A DNA stretch of 64,000 nucleotides, from the NCBI RefSeq assembly GCF_022788635.1, contig NZ_CP076024.1:3635503-3699502 (forward strand), read 5' to 3'. Both the position numbers and the translations under genes were made by a program. Shown one piece after another: positions 53,143 to 61,813 of the stretch; position 1 is the first letter of the stretch; the number at the start of each line of letters is the position of its first letter. Under the pieces are notes generated by a model. It saw only the letters and a program-made list of their open reading frames with translations. It ran no database searches and had not been told where the DNA came from. This DNA is from Methylobacter sp. S3L5C. GTDB lineage: Bacteria; Pseudomonadota; Gammaproteobacteria; Methylococcales; Methylomonadaceae.

Positions 53143-54267
53143 ATGAAAACACAAACCCGCCAAATTATCATAGATGACACGACGCTTAGGGATGGTGAGC
53201 AATCGGCGGGTGTAGCTTTTTCGCTACATGAAAAGTTGGAGATTGCAAACCGGTTGGCGGACTTGGGTGTCCCCGAACTGGAGATTGGCATTCCGGCAAT
53301 GGGCGCGGTAGAAAGAGATGAAATCAAGGCTATTGCCGCTTTAGGATTGCCTTCAACGCTACTGGTCTGGTCAAGAATGCGGCGTGATGATTTATATGCC
53401 TGTTTAGGTTTGAATGTGCACAAGGTTGATTTATCCATTTCGGCTTCCGACCAGCATATCCACCATAAGCTTAAACAAAGTCGACCATGGGTTTTAAACA
53501 CCATTAACAGTTGTGTGCAGGAAGCGAGAAGTCTGGGCTTGGACGTGTGTGTCGGGATGGAAGATGCTTCCCGGGCAGACGTGGATTTTTTAATCCGTAT
53601 GGTTGAAACTGCGCAACAGGCCGGGGCGAGTAGAATCCGTTTTGCCGATACAGTCGGTATTATGGAACCGTTTGGCGTTTTTGAAACAATCAAAAAGTTA
53701 CGGGCGGCAACGGATCTTGAAATTGAAATGCATGCTCATGACGATCTGGGGCTTGCTACCGCCAATACGCTGGCAGCGGCTTTGGCTGGCGCAACCCATG
53801 TTAATACCACGGTTAACGGACTGGGTGAACGTGCCGGCAATGCGGCTTTAGAAGAGGTTGTCGTCGGCTTGACACAATTGTATGGCTTTAAAACCGGCAT
53901 ATCGTTACAGAATTTCCCCTTGCTGTCCGAGCAGGTTGCGCGAGCATCGGGAGATGCCATAGGCAGCCGAAAAAGCCTGATTGGAAAAAATGTATTCAGT
54001 CATGAAGCCGGTATTCATGTTGATGGACTATTAAAAGACCCCAATAATTATCAAGGTGTAGATCCTGCCATTGTCGGGCGCTGTCATCAATTGGTGCTGG
54101 GTAAACATTCCGGTACCCAAGGTGTTATTCATGCTTATAAGCAAATAGGCATAGCAGTAACGCGGTTACAGGCACAAAAATTGTTGACTGTAATCAGGCT
54201 TTTTGTCAGTAACACGAAAAAATCACCAAAAACCGAAGACTTAAATCTTTTTCATCAAAATTTGTAA
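53143..54267 (+). CDS. nifV: NifV, homocitrate synthase
   Basis: A 374-residue enzyme of the isopropylmalate-synthase superfamily (DDTTLRDGEQSAGVAF, EMHAHDDLGLATANTLAAAL, GLGERAGNAALEEVV). It condenses acetyl-CoA and 2-oxoglutarate to homocitrate, the organic ligand of FeMo-co. No regulatory LeuA domain, as in NifV. Confidence 0.95.
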   Translation: MKTQTRQIIIDDTTLRDGEQSAGVAFSLHEKLEIANRLADLGVPELEIGIPAMGAVERDEIKAIAALGLPSTLLVWSRMRRDDLYACLGLNVHKVDLSISASDQHIHHKLKQSRPWVLNTINSCVQEARSLGLDVCVGMEDASRADVDFLIRMVETAQQAGASRIRFADTVGIMEPFGVFETIKKLRAATDLEIEMHAHDDLGLATANTLAAALAGATHVNTTVNGLGERAGNAALEEVVVGLTQLYGFKTGISLQNFPLLSEQVARASGDAIGSRKSLIGKNVFSHEAGIHVDGLLKDPNNYQGVDPAIVGRCHQLVLGKHSGTQGVIHAYKQIGIAVTRLQAQKLLTVIRLFVSNTKKSPKTEDLNLFHQNL

Positions 54268-54281
54268 AAGGACACTTTATC

Positions 54282-54431
54282 ATGAATGAACAGGCTGAGC
54301 TAGAGTCATGCGAACCGGAAGTAAAAGAAACGGTAGAAATACCGGTTCAAGATGATGATCGATATCCGGGTTCCTTTTTTAGAATACCAGGGCGACCAAC
54401 CTTGGGAAAAAGCAGTTGGAGCTTAAGTTAA
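54282..54431 (+). CDS. Small acidic protein between nifV and cysE (49 residues)
   Basis: Begins MNEQAELESCEPEVKETVEI and ends with a basic SFFRIPGRPTLGKSSWSLS tail. AAAAGGAC precedes the ATG, 14 bases after nifV. It has the look of a small nif accessory peptide; not recognised. Confidence 0.5.
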   Translation: MNEQAELESCEPEVKETVEIPVQDDDRYPGSFFRIPGRPTLGKSSWSLS

Positions 54432-54502
54432 TATGCTTGGCTTAGATGTGTGGTGATTTAAGTTCCCTCTCTTGTTGGAGATGGCTGAGGTGACGACTGC
54501 AC

Positions 54503-54622
54503 GGATGCAGGAGGTAGAGCAATGCAGGAGCAATTGCCGAGGAGAGTAAAATCAAGCAGTTACATTCCCCTCACCCAACCCTCTCGGCAACTGCTCCTGC
54601 GTTGCTCTACTTGCCTACATCC
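54503..54622. repeat. Large imperfect inverted-repeat (MITE-like) element upstream of cysE
   Basis: Arms 54,503-54,546 and 54,581-54,622 are mostly complementary (GGATGCAGGAGGTAGAGCAA against TTGCTCTACTTGCCTACATC). The left arm, extended to 54,492-54,540, is the sequence found inside nifX. No coding capacity. It occupies most of the 269-base gap before cysE. Confidence 0.8.
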
Positions 54623-54700
54623 ATGTAGGCATCCCTTTGGAGAGCGCTTGAATCGACATTGCATACAACATCATCGGCACACTTACCGGGAGCTTTGAAA

Positions 54701-55507
54701 ATGGTTATGGTCATGCCAAATAATATTAAAAGCCGGACAGAAACACCTCAGGGTTTTCTTGCCCAATGGCATGAAGATGTCTACTGTGTTTTTGGCCGGG
54801 ATCCGGCGGCACACAGTGTCTGGGAAATATTATTGACCTATTCCGGTGTTCATGCAGTATTAGTACACCGAATCAGTCACCGTTTATGGAAAGCCAACTG
54901 GAAATTGACCGCCAGAATTTTGGCAGCAATGGCCAGAATACTGACAAATGTTGAAATTCATCCAGGCGCGACCATCGGACGACGTTTATTTATCGACCAC
55001 GCCTTGGGCGTAGTGATCGGTGAGACAACCGAAATTGGTAATGATGTGACTTTATATCATGGCGTAACCTTGGGTGGTACGACCTGGAACAAGGAAAAAC
55101 GCCATCCAACACTGGGCAATAACGTATTGGTGGGTTCGGGAGCCAAAATTCTTGGCGCCATTACCTTGGGCAATAACGTTCGGGTTGGTGCCAATTCAGT
55201 GGTTGTTAAAGATGTTCCACCTTGCTGTACGGTAGTGGGTATTCCGGGACGTATCATTCAAAGTAAAGGCACGCAAATACAAAGCCTACAGGGTATTGAC
55301 CTGAATCATCATCTCATTCCGGACCCGGTAGGAAAGGCAATTTCTTGTCTGATTGAACGGCTTGATGAACTGGAAGCCAGACAAAACCAGTTCAATAAAA
55401 TAACTAGTGACGAAAACTGTGATAACTGTGAAGCAGAAAGTGTGTGTATTCCCAAGAAAGAGAGTAGAGAAACGATTAATCGCGTCTCTACCAGAGCGAG
55501 GATTTAA
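54701..55507 (+). CDS. cysE: Serine O-acetyltransferase, nif-linked, with repeat-coded tail
   Basis: A 268-residue CysE: N-terminal helical domain, then a left-handed beta-helix of hexapeptides ([34 protein letters not shown]) with the active-site histidines. It makes O-acetylserine for cysteine, feeding NifS. I chose ATG 54,701 with GGGAG upstream. The last residues ([14 protein letters not shown]) are encoded by a GTAGAGA palindrome (55,464-55,491), suggesting the original stop was displaced. Confidence 0.92.
   Translation: MVMVMPNNIKSRTETPQGFLAQWHEDVYCVFGRDPAAHSVWEILLTYSGVHAVLVHRISHRLWKANWKLTARILAAMARILTNVEIHPGATIGRRLFIDHALGVVIGETTEIGNDVTLYHGVTLGGTTWNKEKRHPTLGNNVLVGSGAKILGAITLGNNVRVGANSVVVKDVPPCCTVVGIPGRIIQSKGTQIQSLQGIDLNHHLIPDPVGKAISCLIERLDELEARQNQFNKITSDENCDNCEAESVCIPKKESRETINRVSTRARI
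55464..55491. repeat. GTAGAGA-family palindrome at the 3' end of cysE
   Basis: GTAGAGA...TCTCTAC arms with an ATTAATCGCG centre; same family as the nifH-nifD spacer repeats, here read as protein. Confidence 0.75.
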
Positions 55508-56011
55508 ATGGATCTGTTGGATTTTGAAGCACAAGGTTTGTATTTTGAAGAACCGGATATAGCAGGCGTTAAAGAAATGATAACGGCTGCCGCAGAAAAT
55601 TATGCATCAGGTGACGCCGAACTACCGTTATTAAAAGCGTATTTTCTGGCACCTGAATCGTTGAACGTATTGATTGCCTTAAACCGTTTTTATTATTACC
55701 AACATCGCTTGGAAGAGGCGTTACAGGCAACCCTTAAAGCCTTGGCAGTTATCAGGGCTTTGCTGGATTTTCCTGAGGACTGGCGTAATTTACACACCGG
55801 TCATATTCAATATACTCCGGCAGAATTATTAACCCAAGTCAGATTGTATTTGTTTACCTTGAAAGCCATTGGTTTTTTAAATATGCGCCTGGATAATCTG
55901 GCGCTAAGTCAGCAGATTTTTGAGAAGCTGGTGGGCTTGGATGACAAGGATCGAATCGGCGCAAAGGGCTTGCTGGAGTTGGTTGTTAAACGACAAGATG
56001 AAGTCGTGTAG
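55508..56011 (+). CDS. TPR-like helical protein in the nif cluster
   Basis: A 167-residue helical protein starting MDLLDFEAQGLYFEEPDIAG directly after cysE. It contains TPR-like helix pairs (LNVLIALNRFYYYQHRLEEA, LRLYLFTLKAIGFLNMRLDN-type, residues about 60-150). No enzymatic motif. Cluster position suggests an assembly or scaffold role for NifW/NifZ-type maturation factors. Confidence 0.72.
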   Translation: MDLLDFEAQGLYFEEPDIAGVKEMITAAAENYASGDAELPLLKAYFLAPESLNVLIALNRFYYYQHRLEEALQATLKALAVIRALLDFPEDWRNLHTGHIQYTPAELLTQVRLYLFTLKAIGFLNMRLDNLALSQQIFEKLVGLDDKDRIGAKGLLELVVKRQDEVV

Positions 56012-56086
56012 CTTGGGTTATGACATGAATGCAAAAACCATGGGCCTGACCCAACACAGAAAAGATTTTATTACCGGAGCAAGATT

Positions 56087-56197
56087 ATGTTGAAAGATAA
56101 AAATGCTTTATTAAAGGGAATAGTGAGCCTGGCTGTATTTATCATTCTGGTAATTTACCTGCTGACTCAGGATGTCTCTTTAGTCGGGCCTATTTAA
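56087..56197 (+). CDS. 36-residue single-pass membrane protein before nifW
   Basis: Reads MLKDKNALLKGIVSLAVFII then LVIYLLTQD; one membrane helix at residues 11-27. CCGGAG precedes the ATG at a good distance. It is 19 bases from nifW. It could tether a partner such as Rnf or maturation factors to the membrane (inference). Confidence 0.5.
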   Translation: MLKDKNALLKGIVSLAVFIILVIYLLTQDVSLVGPI

Positions 56198-56216
56198 TGA
56201 TAACCGGAGAAACCTC

Positions 56217-56531
56217 ATGAATTTTGAAGAAGAAATAGAAGAACTGGAGTCCGCAGAAGACTTCTTGCAATACTTTACACTGGACTACGAACCAAGTGTG
56301 GTGCATGTCAATCGCTTACATATTCTGCAACGCTTTCATGATTACTTACAAAAAGCCGGCACTGACATGCCTGAAAATGAGTCGGCAAAGCGGGCTGTCT
56401 ACAGTAAATTATTACTGCGGGCTTATCAGGATTTTGTTGAGTCCGATGCGCAAACAGAAAAAGTGTTTAAGGTGTTTTCCATGGGCCAAGCACAAACTGC
56501 CTTCGTTGCTCTGGGTGATATAAAAACATGA
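56217..56531 (+). CDS. nifW: NifW, nitrogenase-stabilising protein
   Basis: A 104-residue protein (SAEDFLQYFTLDYEPSVVHV, NRLHILQRFHDYL). NifW binds and protects the MoFe protein, including against oxygen. CCGGAG precedes the ATG; overlaps nifZ by 4 bases. Confidence 0.92.
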   Translation: MNFEEEIEELESAEDFLQYFTLDYEPSVVHVNRLHILQRFHDYLQKAGTDMPENESAKRAVYSKLLLRAYQDFVESDAQTEKVFKVFSMGQAQTAFVALGDIKT

Positions 56532-57007
56532 ATCCCGAGCGTTTCGACGAAGGTCGGTTTGAATTTGGTGAAGCGGTTCGGGTCACCAGAAACATCCGTA
56601 ATGACGGTACCTATCCGGGAATGGATGTTGGTAACTTATTGGTTCGCCGAGGCAGTGCCGGCAATATCCTTAATGTGGGCACTTTTTTACAAGATCAGGT
56701 TATTTATACCGTCCATTTCCTGGCTGTTGACCGAATGGTGGGTTGTCGACTGGAAGAGCTGATCGGTGCAGATGAACCTTGGAACCCCAGTCGCTTTGAA
56801 TTTAGGGACCGGGTTGTTTGTAATATTGATTTAGGCATGCAAGGTAATATCCTGTTTGAAAAAGGTACTGAAGGCGAAGTCTTCAAGGTACTCAGAGACA
56901 GTAAACAGATTCAATATCATGTTGCCTTTCAGGGCAGAACCTTGCAAGTGCCTGAATCGGCGCTGGCGCCCGCACACCCTGAATCATTTAATGAGCCAGA
57001 GGTTTGA
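56528..57007 (+). CDS. nifZ: NifZ, P-cluster maturation chaperone
   Basis: A 159-residue protein with two NifZ-like repeats (FEFGEAVRVTRNIRNDGTYP; FEFRDRVVCNIDLGMQGNIL). NifZ promotes formation of the second P-cluster in NifDK. It overlaps nifW by 4 bases, and nifM follows. Confidence 0.93.
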   Translation: MNPERFDEGRFEFGEAVRVTRNIRNDGTYPGMDVGNLLVRRGSAGNILNVGTFLQDQVIYTVHFLAVDRMVGCRLEELIGADEPWNPSRFEFRDRVVCNIDLGMQGNILFEKGTEGEVFKVLRDSKQIQYHVAFQGRTLQVPESALAPAHPESFNEPEV

Positions 57008-57008
57008 T

Positions 57009-57857
57009 ATGAACCCGTTCAAACAGACTATCCATAACTATCCTTATGCTTTGTTAAGAGCGGCTCTGACGCTATTTAAAAAAACACCGGATGAGTTACC
57101 AACCGCTGAATTAAGACAGGCAGAAATTCAGGCTCTCAATGAGGTTAAAATTGAAAGCCGAATTCTTAATACGCAAGAAGCTGCAGCCGTTATTATTTCC
57201 GCTCAGGAATTACAGGATGCTTATCAGGAAATCCGCGGTCGTTATACTGATGATGAGTCATTTTTTAGTGATCTGAAAAAAAACCAGCTCAGCAAGGATA
57301 GTCTGGAAGCGGCGCTTTATCGTCAGTGCAGGGTTAATGTGGTGTTGGAATTTATAGCGTCACGTGCACCCGATATCAGCGAAGTAGAGATAGGCATTTA
57401 TTACCATTTACATAGCGAACAATTTAATCGTCCCGAACGGCGTGAAGCTTGTCATATATTGATCAGTATTAATCCTGACTACCGCGAAAATACCCGTGTA
57501 ACGGCTTTTTCCAGAATGCAGGAAATCAGCGAGAAATTACAAAAGAAACCCCATAAGTTTGCTGACCTGGCCTTAAAACATTCTGAATGTCCGACTGCGC
57601 TGCAAGGCGGTTTTTTGGGATTAGTACCCCGTGGCAAGCTGTATCCGGAATTGGATACGGTACTTTTTAGTATAAAAGTCGGTGAAGTCAGCGACATTGT
57701 CGAATCGGAAATCGGTTTTCATCTTGTTTTATGCCGACAAATACAAAAAGCAGAAACGTTGTCATTACAAAAAGCGACACCCAAAATACGTGAAATAATG
57801 CGTGATCGTTTGCGGCGAACTTGTCAGCGCGAATGGTTGGCCGGTTTATCTGACTGA
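57009..57857 (+). CDS. nifM: NifM, peptidyl-prolyl isomerase for NifH maturation
   Basis: A 282-residue parvulin-type isomerase. An N-terminal helical chaperone region is followed by the PpiC domain at about 155-255 (ACHILISINPDYRENTRVTA, HSECPTALQGGFLGLVPRGK). NifM folds the iron protein. I chose ATG 57,009; the longer frame runs back into nifZ. Confidence 0.92.
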   Translation: MNPFKQTIHNYPYALLRAALTLFKKTPDELPTAELRQAEIQALNEVKIESRILNTQEAAAVIISAQELQDAYQEIRGRYTDDESFFSDLKKNQLSKDSLEAALYRQCRVNVVLEFIASRAPDISEVEIGIYYHLHSEQFNRPERREACHILISINPDYRENTRVTAFSRMQEISEKLQKKPHKFADLALKHSECPTALQGGFLGLVPRGKLYPELDTVLFSIKVGEVSDIVESEIGFHLVLCRQIQKAETLSLQKATPKIREIMRDRLRRTCQREWLAGLSD

Positions 57858-58198
57858 CGTTACGCACGCTCGGTGAGCCATGAAAGCCATGGAAAGAAGA
57901 TTGTCCACGAAAACCAAAAGTAGGCACTTTTAGGCGGCACAAAGGACACGAAAACAGGCAAAATAGAGCAATAAGTTACATTCTTACAGGAATCCACTTG
58001 TTGGTATGGATAGCTTGATTGATTGATTGAGCTACATTATTCCTTGTAAGACTGCCCTGTGTGCTCACATTAATTCAGGACTATATAACCTGTGACAGCT
58101 CTTTTGATTTTTTTTCGTGCTTTTCGTGCTTTTCGTGGACAAAAAAATTTTTACCATAAATAACATCAGTTAGCCAAAGTAACCTTAAGGAATTATCC
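57858..58198. other. Gap before clpX with terminal inverted repeats
   Basis: TTGTCCACGAAAA (57,901) and its complement TTTTCGTGGACAA (58,129-58,141) bracket a non-coding 240-base stretch, MITE-like. A TTTTCGTGC unit is repeated beside the right arm. I see no coding sequence here. Confidence 0.5.
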
Positions 58199-59476
58199 AT
58201 GAGCGATAAAGAAATTAAACACTGTTCCTTTTGCGGCATAGCTCAATCACCTACGGTACCTTTGATTGCAGGTAGCGATGGCACTATTTGTGGCGATTGC
58301 GTTTTGCTGGCCAGTCAGGTTGTCAGCAATTGGAGCAGGAAAAAAGAGCTTTCTGAAATGCAGGGCCCGTTACCTATCCCGGCAAAGATAAAGGCGCATC
58401 TTGATCAATATATTATTGGTCAGGATCTGGCTAAAGAAATTCTATCTGTTGCTGTTTATAACCATTACAAACGGCTCAAACATGAAGGTGGCAACGCAGG
58501 ACTGGGTGAATTTGATAAAGATGTTGAAATCGGCAAAGCCAATATTCTGTTGATAGGCCCATCCGGTACCGGTAAAACCTTATTAGCCAGCACGCTGGCT
58601 AAAATTGTCGGCGTCCCTTTTGTCATCGCTGATGCGACAACGCTAACCCAGGCCGGCTATGTAGGCGACGATGTAGAAAATATTCTGGTCAGATTATTGG
58701 ATGTCGCAGAAGGCAATATGGCCAATGCAGAATGGGGTATTGTCTATCTGGATGAAATTGACAAAATTGCCCGCAGTCCAGAACAACAAACCGGAACGCG
58801 TGATGTTTCCGGTGAAGGTGTCCAACAAGCATTACTGCGTTTGGTTGAAGGTTCGCATGTTAAGGTTTCCGGAAAAGGTCAACGCAACAAAGACAGTGAA
58901 ATGACCATTGATACGCGTAATATTCTGTTTATTGCCGGCGGTTCCTTTCCGGGCCTGGAGAAATATGTAGAAAAACGCTTGGTGCCTACCAATTCTGCCA
59001 TCGGTTTTCATGCTGAAGTGAACGACCCGTCTGATAAACCGGCACTTGAAGCCTTGCTTAATGCCACACAACCCAGTGATTTACGTAAATTTGGTTTGAT
59101 TCCTGAATTTATTGGTCGTTTCCCGGTATTGGCACCGTTGGAACCTTTGGATATAGATTCATTGATCAGGATTTTAACCGAACCTAAAAATGCGCTGGTT
59201 CGTCAATATCAACAATTATTTGCCTACGATGGTGTAGAGCTAAAGTTTGAACCCGATGCCCTGGTTGAAATCGCCAAAAAAGCCATAGAACGTGAAACAG
59301 GCGCCCGAGGCTTACGAAGCATTTTGGAACAGATACTCAGAAGAACCATGTTTGATATTCCTTCCTGTGACGATATTGAGCAATGCCTAGTTGATGCCGA
59401 AGTCGTTAGAGGAGAAGGTGAAATCAGATTGATTAAAAAAGCTGAAATCAAACTCAGGCAACAGGCGGGAACATAA
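58199..59476 (+). CDS. clpX: ClpX-type unfoldase, nif-linked copy
   Basis: A 425-residue AAA+ unfoldase: zinc-binding N-domain (CSFCG, CGDC), Walker A GPSGTGKT, pore-loop GYVG, Walker [10 protein letters not shown], and C-terminal [19 protein letters not shown] precedes the ATG. A dedicated ClpX copy closes the nif cluster in Azotobacter as well, where it participates in turnover of NifB/NifEN. No clpP is adjacent. Confidence 0.93.
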   Translation: MSDKEIKHCSFCGIAQSPTVPLIAGSDGTICGDCVLLASQVVSNWSRKKELSEMQGPLPIPAKIKAHLDQYIIGQDLAKEILSVAVYNHYKRLKHEGGNAGLGEFDKDVEIGKANILLIGPSGTGKTLLASTLAKIVGVPFVIADATTLTQAGYVGDDVENILVRLLDVAEGNMANAEWGIVYLDEIDKIARSPEQQTGTRDVSGEGVQQALLRLVEGSHVKVSGKGQRNKDSEMTIDTRNILFIAGGSFPGLEKYVEKRLVPTNSAIGFHAEVNDPSDKPALEALLNATQPSDLRKFGLIPEFIGRFPVLAPLEPLDIDSLIRILTEPKNALVRQYQQLFAYDGVELKFEPDALVEIAKKAIERETGARGLRSILEQILRRTMFDIPSCDDIEQCLVDAEVVRGEGEIRLIKKAEIKLRQQAGT

Positions 59477-59493
59477 GAACTATAACCAATGCC

Positions 59494-59539
59494 GGTCTGG
59501 GCTTGTAACCGCGACCGGAACGTTTAAAGACTTTAATCG
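59494..59539 (+). repeat. Dispersed repeat copy (GGTCTGGGCTTGTAACCGC type)
   Basis: Similar to 49,971-50,014, including AACGTTTAAAGACTTTAAT; followed by the GGCAACCGGGTTGC palindrome. Confidence 0.6.
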
Positions 59540-59551
59540 CCTTAAAAACGC

Positions 59552-59567
59552 TGGCAACCGGGTTGCA
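59552..59567 (+). promoter_or_regulatory. Possible sigma54 promoter of the Grx-BolA gene
   Basis: TGGCAACCGGGTTGCA has perfect -24/-12 spacing, about 84 bases upstream of the next ATG. It is also part of a GGCAACC/GGTTGC palindrome from the neighbouring repeat family, so it may be a chance match. No TGT-N10-ACA seen. Confidence 0.35.
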
Positions 59568-59635
59568 AACCTAGTCATACTTGGCTTCGTGGTCATTATT
59601 TAACTCTTTACATTAGACAATAAAACGGGAATATC

Positions 59636-60250
59636 ATGAAAACCGAAGACAAAATCCGCCATCAACTGGCAACCAACCCTGTCATTTTATATATGAAAGG
59701 CGTGCCTGATAATCCGCAATGTGGATTTTCCGCCAAATCGGTAGGTATTTTAAATGCAACCAATTTTCCTTACGCTTATGTGAATGTGCTGGAAGCTCCT
59801 TTCATCCGTGAAAAGTTGCCGAGTATTTCACACTGGCCAACTTATCCGCAACTGTTCATTAACGGCGAACTGGTCGGCGGTTGCGACATTATTGAGGAAA
59901 TGTCTAACGATGGTAGTTTGTTATCCCTGTTAACAACAGCTGCACCAAAGACAGTAGAAGCCGAAAAAGAGGGCCTATCCATTAGTGCTATTGAACAACT
60001 GGTGCAATCAGGCATTCCTGATGCAAAAGTTCTGGTCGAAGGCGAAGGCTGTGATTTATTGATTACTGTGGTTAGCGAACAATTTACTGACCTGGCTTTG
60101 GTTAAAAAACAGCAAGCGGTTATGGTAACGTTGAAAGAGCCGCTGGCTTCAGGAAAACTCCACGCCGTCAGCGTAAAAGCTTATACCCCCAACGAATGGC
60201 AGGAAAAACAGATAAACAAGGAAGCCGGACTGCTACAAATAAAACTTTAA
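59636..60250 (+). CDS. Monothiol glutaredoxin-BolA fusion
   Basis: A 204-residue protein. Residues 1-105 are a Grx4-type monothiol glutaredoxin with CGFS at 29-32 and the WPTYPQLFINGELVGGCDII glutathione/cluster-binding region. Residues about 112-200 are a BolA-like domain (AIEQLVQSGIPDAKVLVEGE). Grx4 and BolA normally form a [2Fe-2S]-bridged heterodimer; here they are one chain. It follows clpX at the end of the nif cluster. Confidence 0.9.
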   Translation: MKTEDKIRHQLATNPVILYMKGVPDNPQCGFSAKSVGILNATNFPYAYVNVLEAPFIREKLPSISHWPTYPQLFINGELVGGCDIIEEMSNDGSLLSLLTTAAPKTVEAEKEGLSISAIEQLVQSGIPDAKVLVEGEGCDLLITVVSEQFTDLALVKKQQAVMVTLKEPLASGKLHAVSVKAYTPNEWQEKQINKEAGLLQIKL

Positions 60251-60313
60251 TAACCTATTAACCTGCCCTGAAATTAAAACATCAGGCGTCCATTTTATGT
60301 AAGTGAGGAAGTC

Positions 60314-60847
60314 ATGGCTAAAGTAGGCGTTTTTTTTGGGACTGATACCGGTAATACCCGACGTATTGCCAAAGATATTGCAACGGTATTGGGTTCGGCA
60401 GTTGCTGCCAAACCGGTAAATATACGCAATGCCAAGGTAACTGATTTGTTGGCGTTTGATATCTTGATTTTAGGTACCCCGACTTATGGCGAAGGCTTGT
60501 TACCGGGATTGTCAACCGGCAACGCGACTGAAAGTTGGGAGGAGTTTTTGCCAACACTGACAGGGCAAGATTTTAGCGGTAAAAAAGTGGCTATTTACGG
60601 GCTGGGTAATCAAAAAAGTTATCCCGCTGAATTCGTTGATGCGATATTTTATCTATACGAACAGTTTAAACAATGTGGTGCCACCATTATTGGTGAATGG
60701 ACGACAGACAGTTATAAATTTCAGTCCTCCAAGGCTGTAATTAATGGCCACTTTGTAGGTTTGGCCTTGGATCAGGAAAATCAGAAAGACCTGACGCCGG
60801 ACAGATTGGCTGCCTGGTTAGAAATGTTGGCAAAAACTTGGGATTAA
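60314..60847 (+). CDS. nifF: Long-chain flavodoxin, NifF-type
   Basis: A 177-residue flavodoxin: FMN phosphate loop FGTDTGNTR, GTPTYGEGLLPGLS, TESWEEFLPTLTGQDFSGKK and the long-chain insert GLGNQKSYPAEFVDAIFYLY. It closely follows Azotobacter NifF in layout; it donates electrons to NifH. GTGAGGAAG precedes the ATG. Confidence 0.93.
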   Translation: MAKVGVFFGTDTGNTRRIAKDIATVLGSAVAAKPVNIRNAKVTDLLAFDILILGTPTYGEGLLPGLSTGNATESWEEFLPTLTGQDFSGKKVAIYGLGNQKSYPAEFVDAIFYLYEQFKQCGATIIGEWTTDSYKFQSSKAVINGHFVGLALDQENQKDLTPDRLAAWLEMLAKTWD

Positions 60848-60921
60848 TATCTTAAGGTTCAAGGTAAAGATTATCCCAGATAATCAAAGGGTTATAATCA
60901 ATTATGAAAGCAGGAGTAGCT

Positions 60922-61287
60922 ATGGCAAACGACAATAAAAAACCGGCTTGCACTCGTCTTGAACTACAGGAAACCAACTTTTTAATTCGTCACGTCAACT
61001 ATAAAAAACAGCCTGTTTCAGTCATAATTTTCGTTTTTGAAGCATCGACTTACGCATACATCAATAATTGTATGCACATGCACAGGCCTTTAAATTGTCA
61101 ACAGGATGCTATCTTTGATGAAACCGGAAAATATCTGCGTTGCTCCATGCACGGCTTTGTCTTTGATCCAAAAACCGGTGAGTGCCAAAGTCCGGTTTGT
61201 TTTGGACAATGCTTGCAGGCACTACGACTGGAAGAAATTGATGACACACTTTTTTTTGCCGAAAAGCATCTGACACTTAACGATTAA
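60922..61287 (+). CDS. Rieske-type [2Fe-2S] protein
   Basis: A 121-residue soluble Rieske protein with C50-x-H52 (NNCMHMHRPLN) and C74-x-x-H77 (LRCSMHGFVFDPKTGECQSP). I chose ATG 60,922 with AGGAG six bases upstream, over ATG 60,904. No anchor or signal. It is probably an electron carrier, between the flavodoxin and the RseC-like gene. Confidence 0.88.
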   Translation: MANDNKKPACTRLELQETNFLIRHVNYKKQPVSVIIFVFEASTYAYINNCMHMHRPLNCQQDAIFDETGKYLRCSMHGFVFDPKTGECQSPVCFGQCLQALRLEEIDDTLFFAEKHLTLND

Positions 61288-61297
61288 TGGAGTAGTT

Positions 61298-61735
61298 ATG
61301 ATTGAAGAATTAGCGGTCGTGGTAAAAATAGAAAATCACCAGGTCTGGGTCGAAAGCGGACAAAATAATGCTTGCGGTGGTTGCCAACAAAAAGCATCTT
61401 GTACAACCAACGCCATTGGCAGCGTTCTTAAAAAAAAATCAGTGCCGGTAGATTGCAACATTCAACTAAAAACCGGTGATGAAGTTATGGTGGCCATTGA
61501 TGAAAACCTGTTACTACGTGCATCTTTACTTTTATATCTAACGCCTTTAATCGCCCTGTTTACCGGTGCCGGTATTGCCGATTGGATGCTGCCGGATAAT
61601 GACCGATATGCAGACTTGTGGATTGCGTGTAGCGCCCTGCTCTGCTTTGTTCTATCGCTGTGGCTGATCAATAAAGCCCAAAGCCTGTTGATACTGAACT
61701 ATTACGCTCGACCTGTTGTTGTCAGGAAAATTTAA
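61298..61735 (+). CDS. rseC: RseC/SoxR-reducing-system family membrane protein
   Basis: A 145-residue protein: cytoplasmic domain with NACGGCQQKASC cysteine cluster (26-36), then two membrane helices (LLLYLTPLIALFTGAGIADW; LWIACSALLCFVLSLWLI). The family works with Rsx/Rnf complexes; in E. coli RseC and Rsx reduce SoxR. Its presence with rnf genes in this locus makes sense. Confidence 0.9.
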   Translation: MIEELAVVVKIENHQVWVESGQNNACGGCQQKASCTTNAIGSVLKKKSVPVDCNIQLKTGDEVMVAIDENLLLRASLLLYLTPLIALFTGAGIADWMLPDNDRYADLWIACSALLCFVLSLWLINKAQSLLILNYYARPVVVRKI

Positions 61736-61813
61736 AAAGTCGTGCCTAACTCGGTTATATTAATATGGCTATAGCTTATCTTTTTACCTGTCCTTATCAA
61801 TCAAATCCTGTTT

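Noticed and set aside
56856-57008. Longer NifM start inside nifZ
   Set aside because: The extension runs out of frame through nifZ and lacks family similarity; ATG 57,009 fits the NifM N-terminus.
61736-61813. Target-site duplication flanking the IS
   Set aside because: The bases outside the two inverted repeats do not match; either it has decayed or one flank was rearranged.
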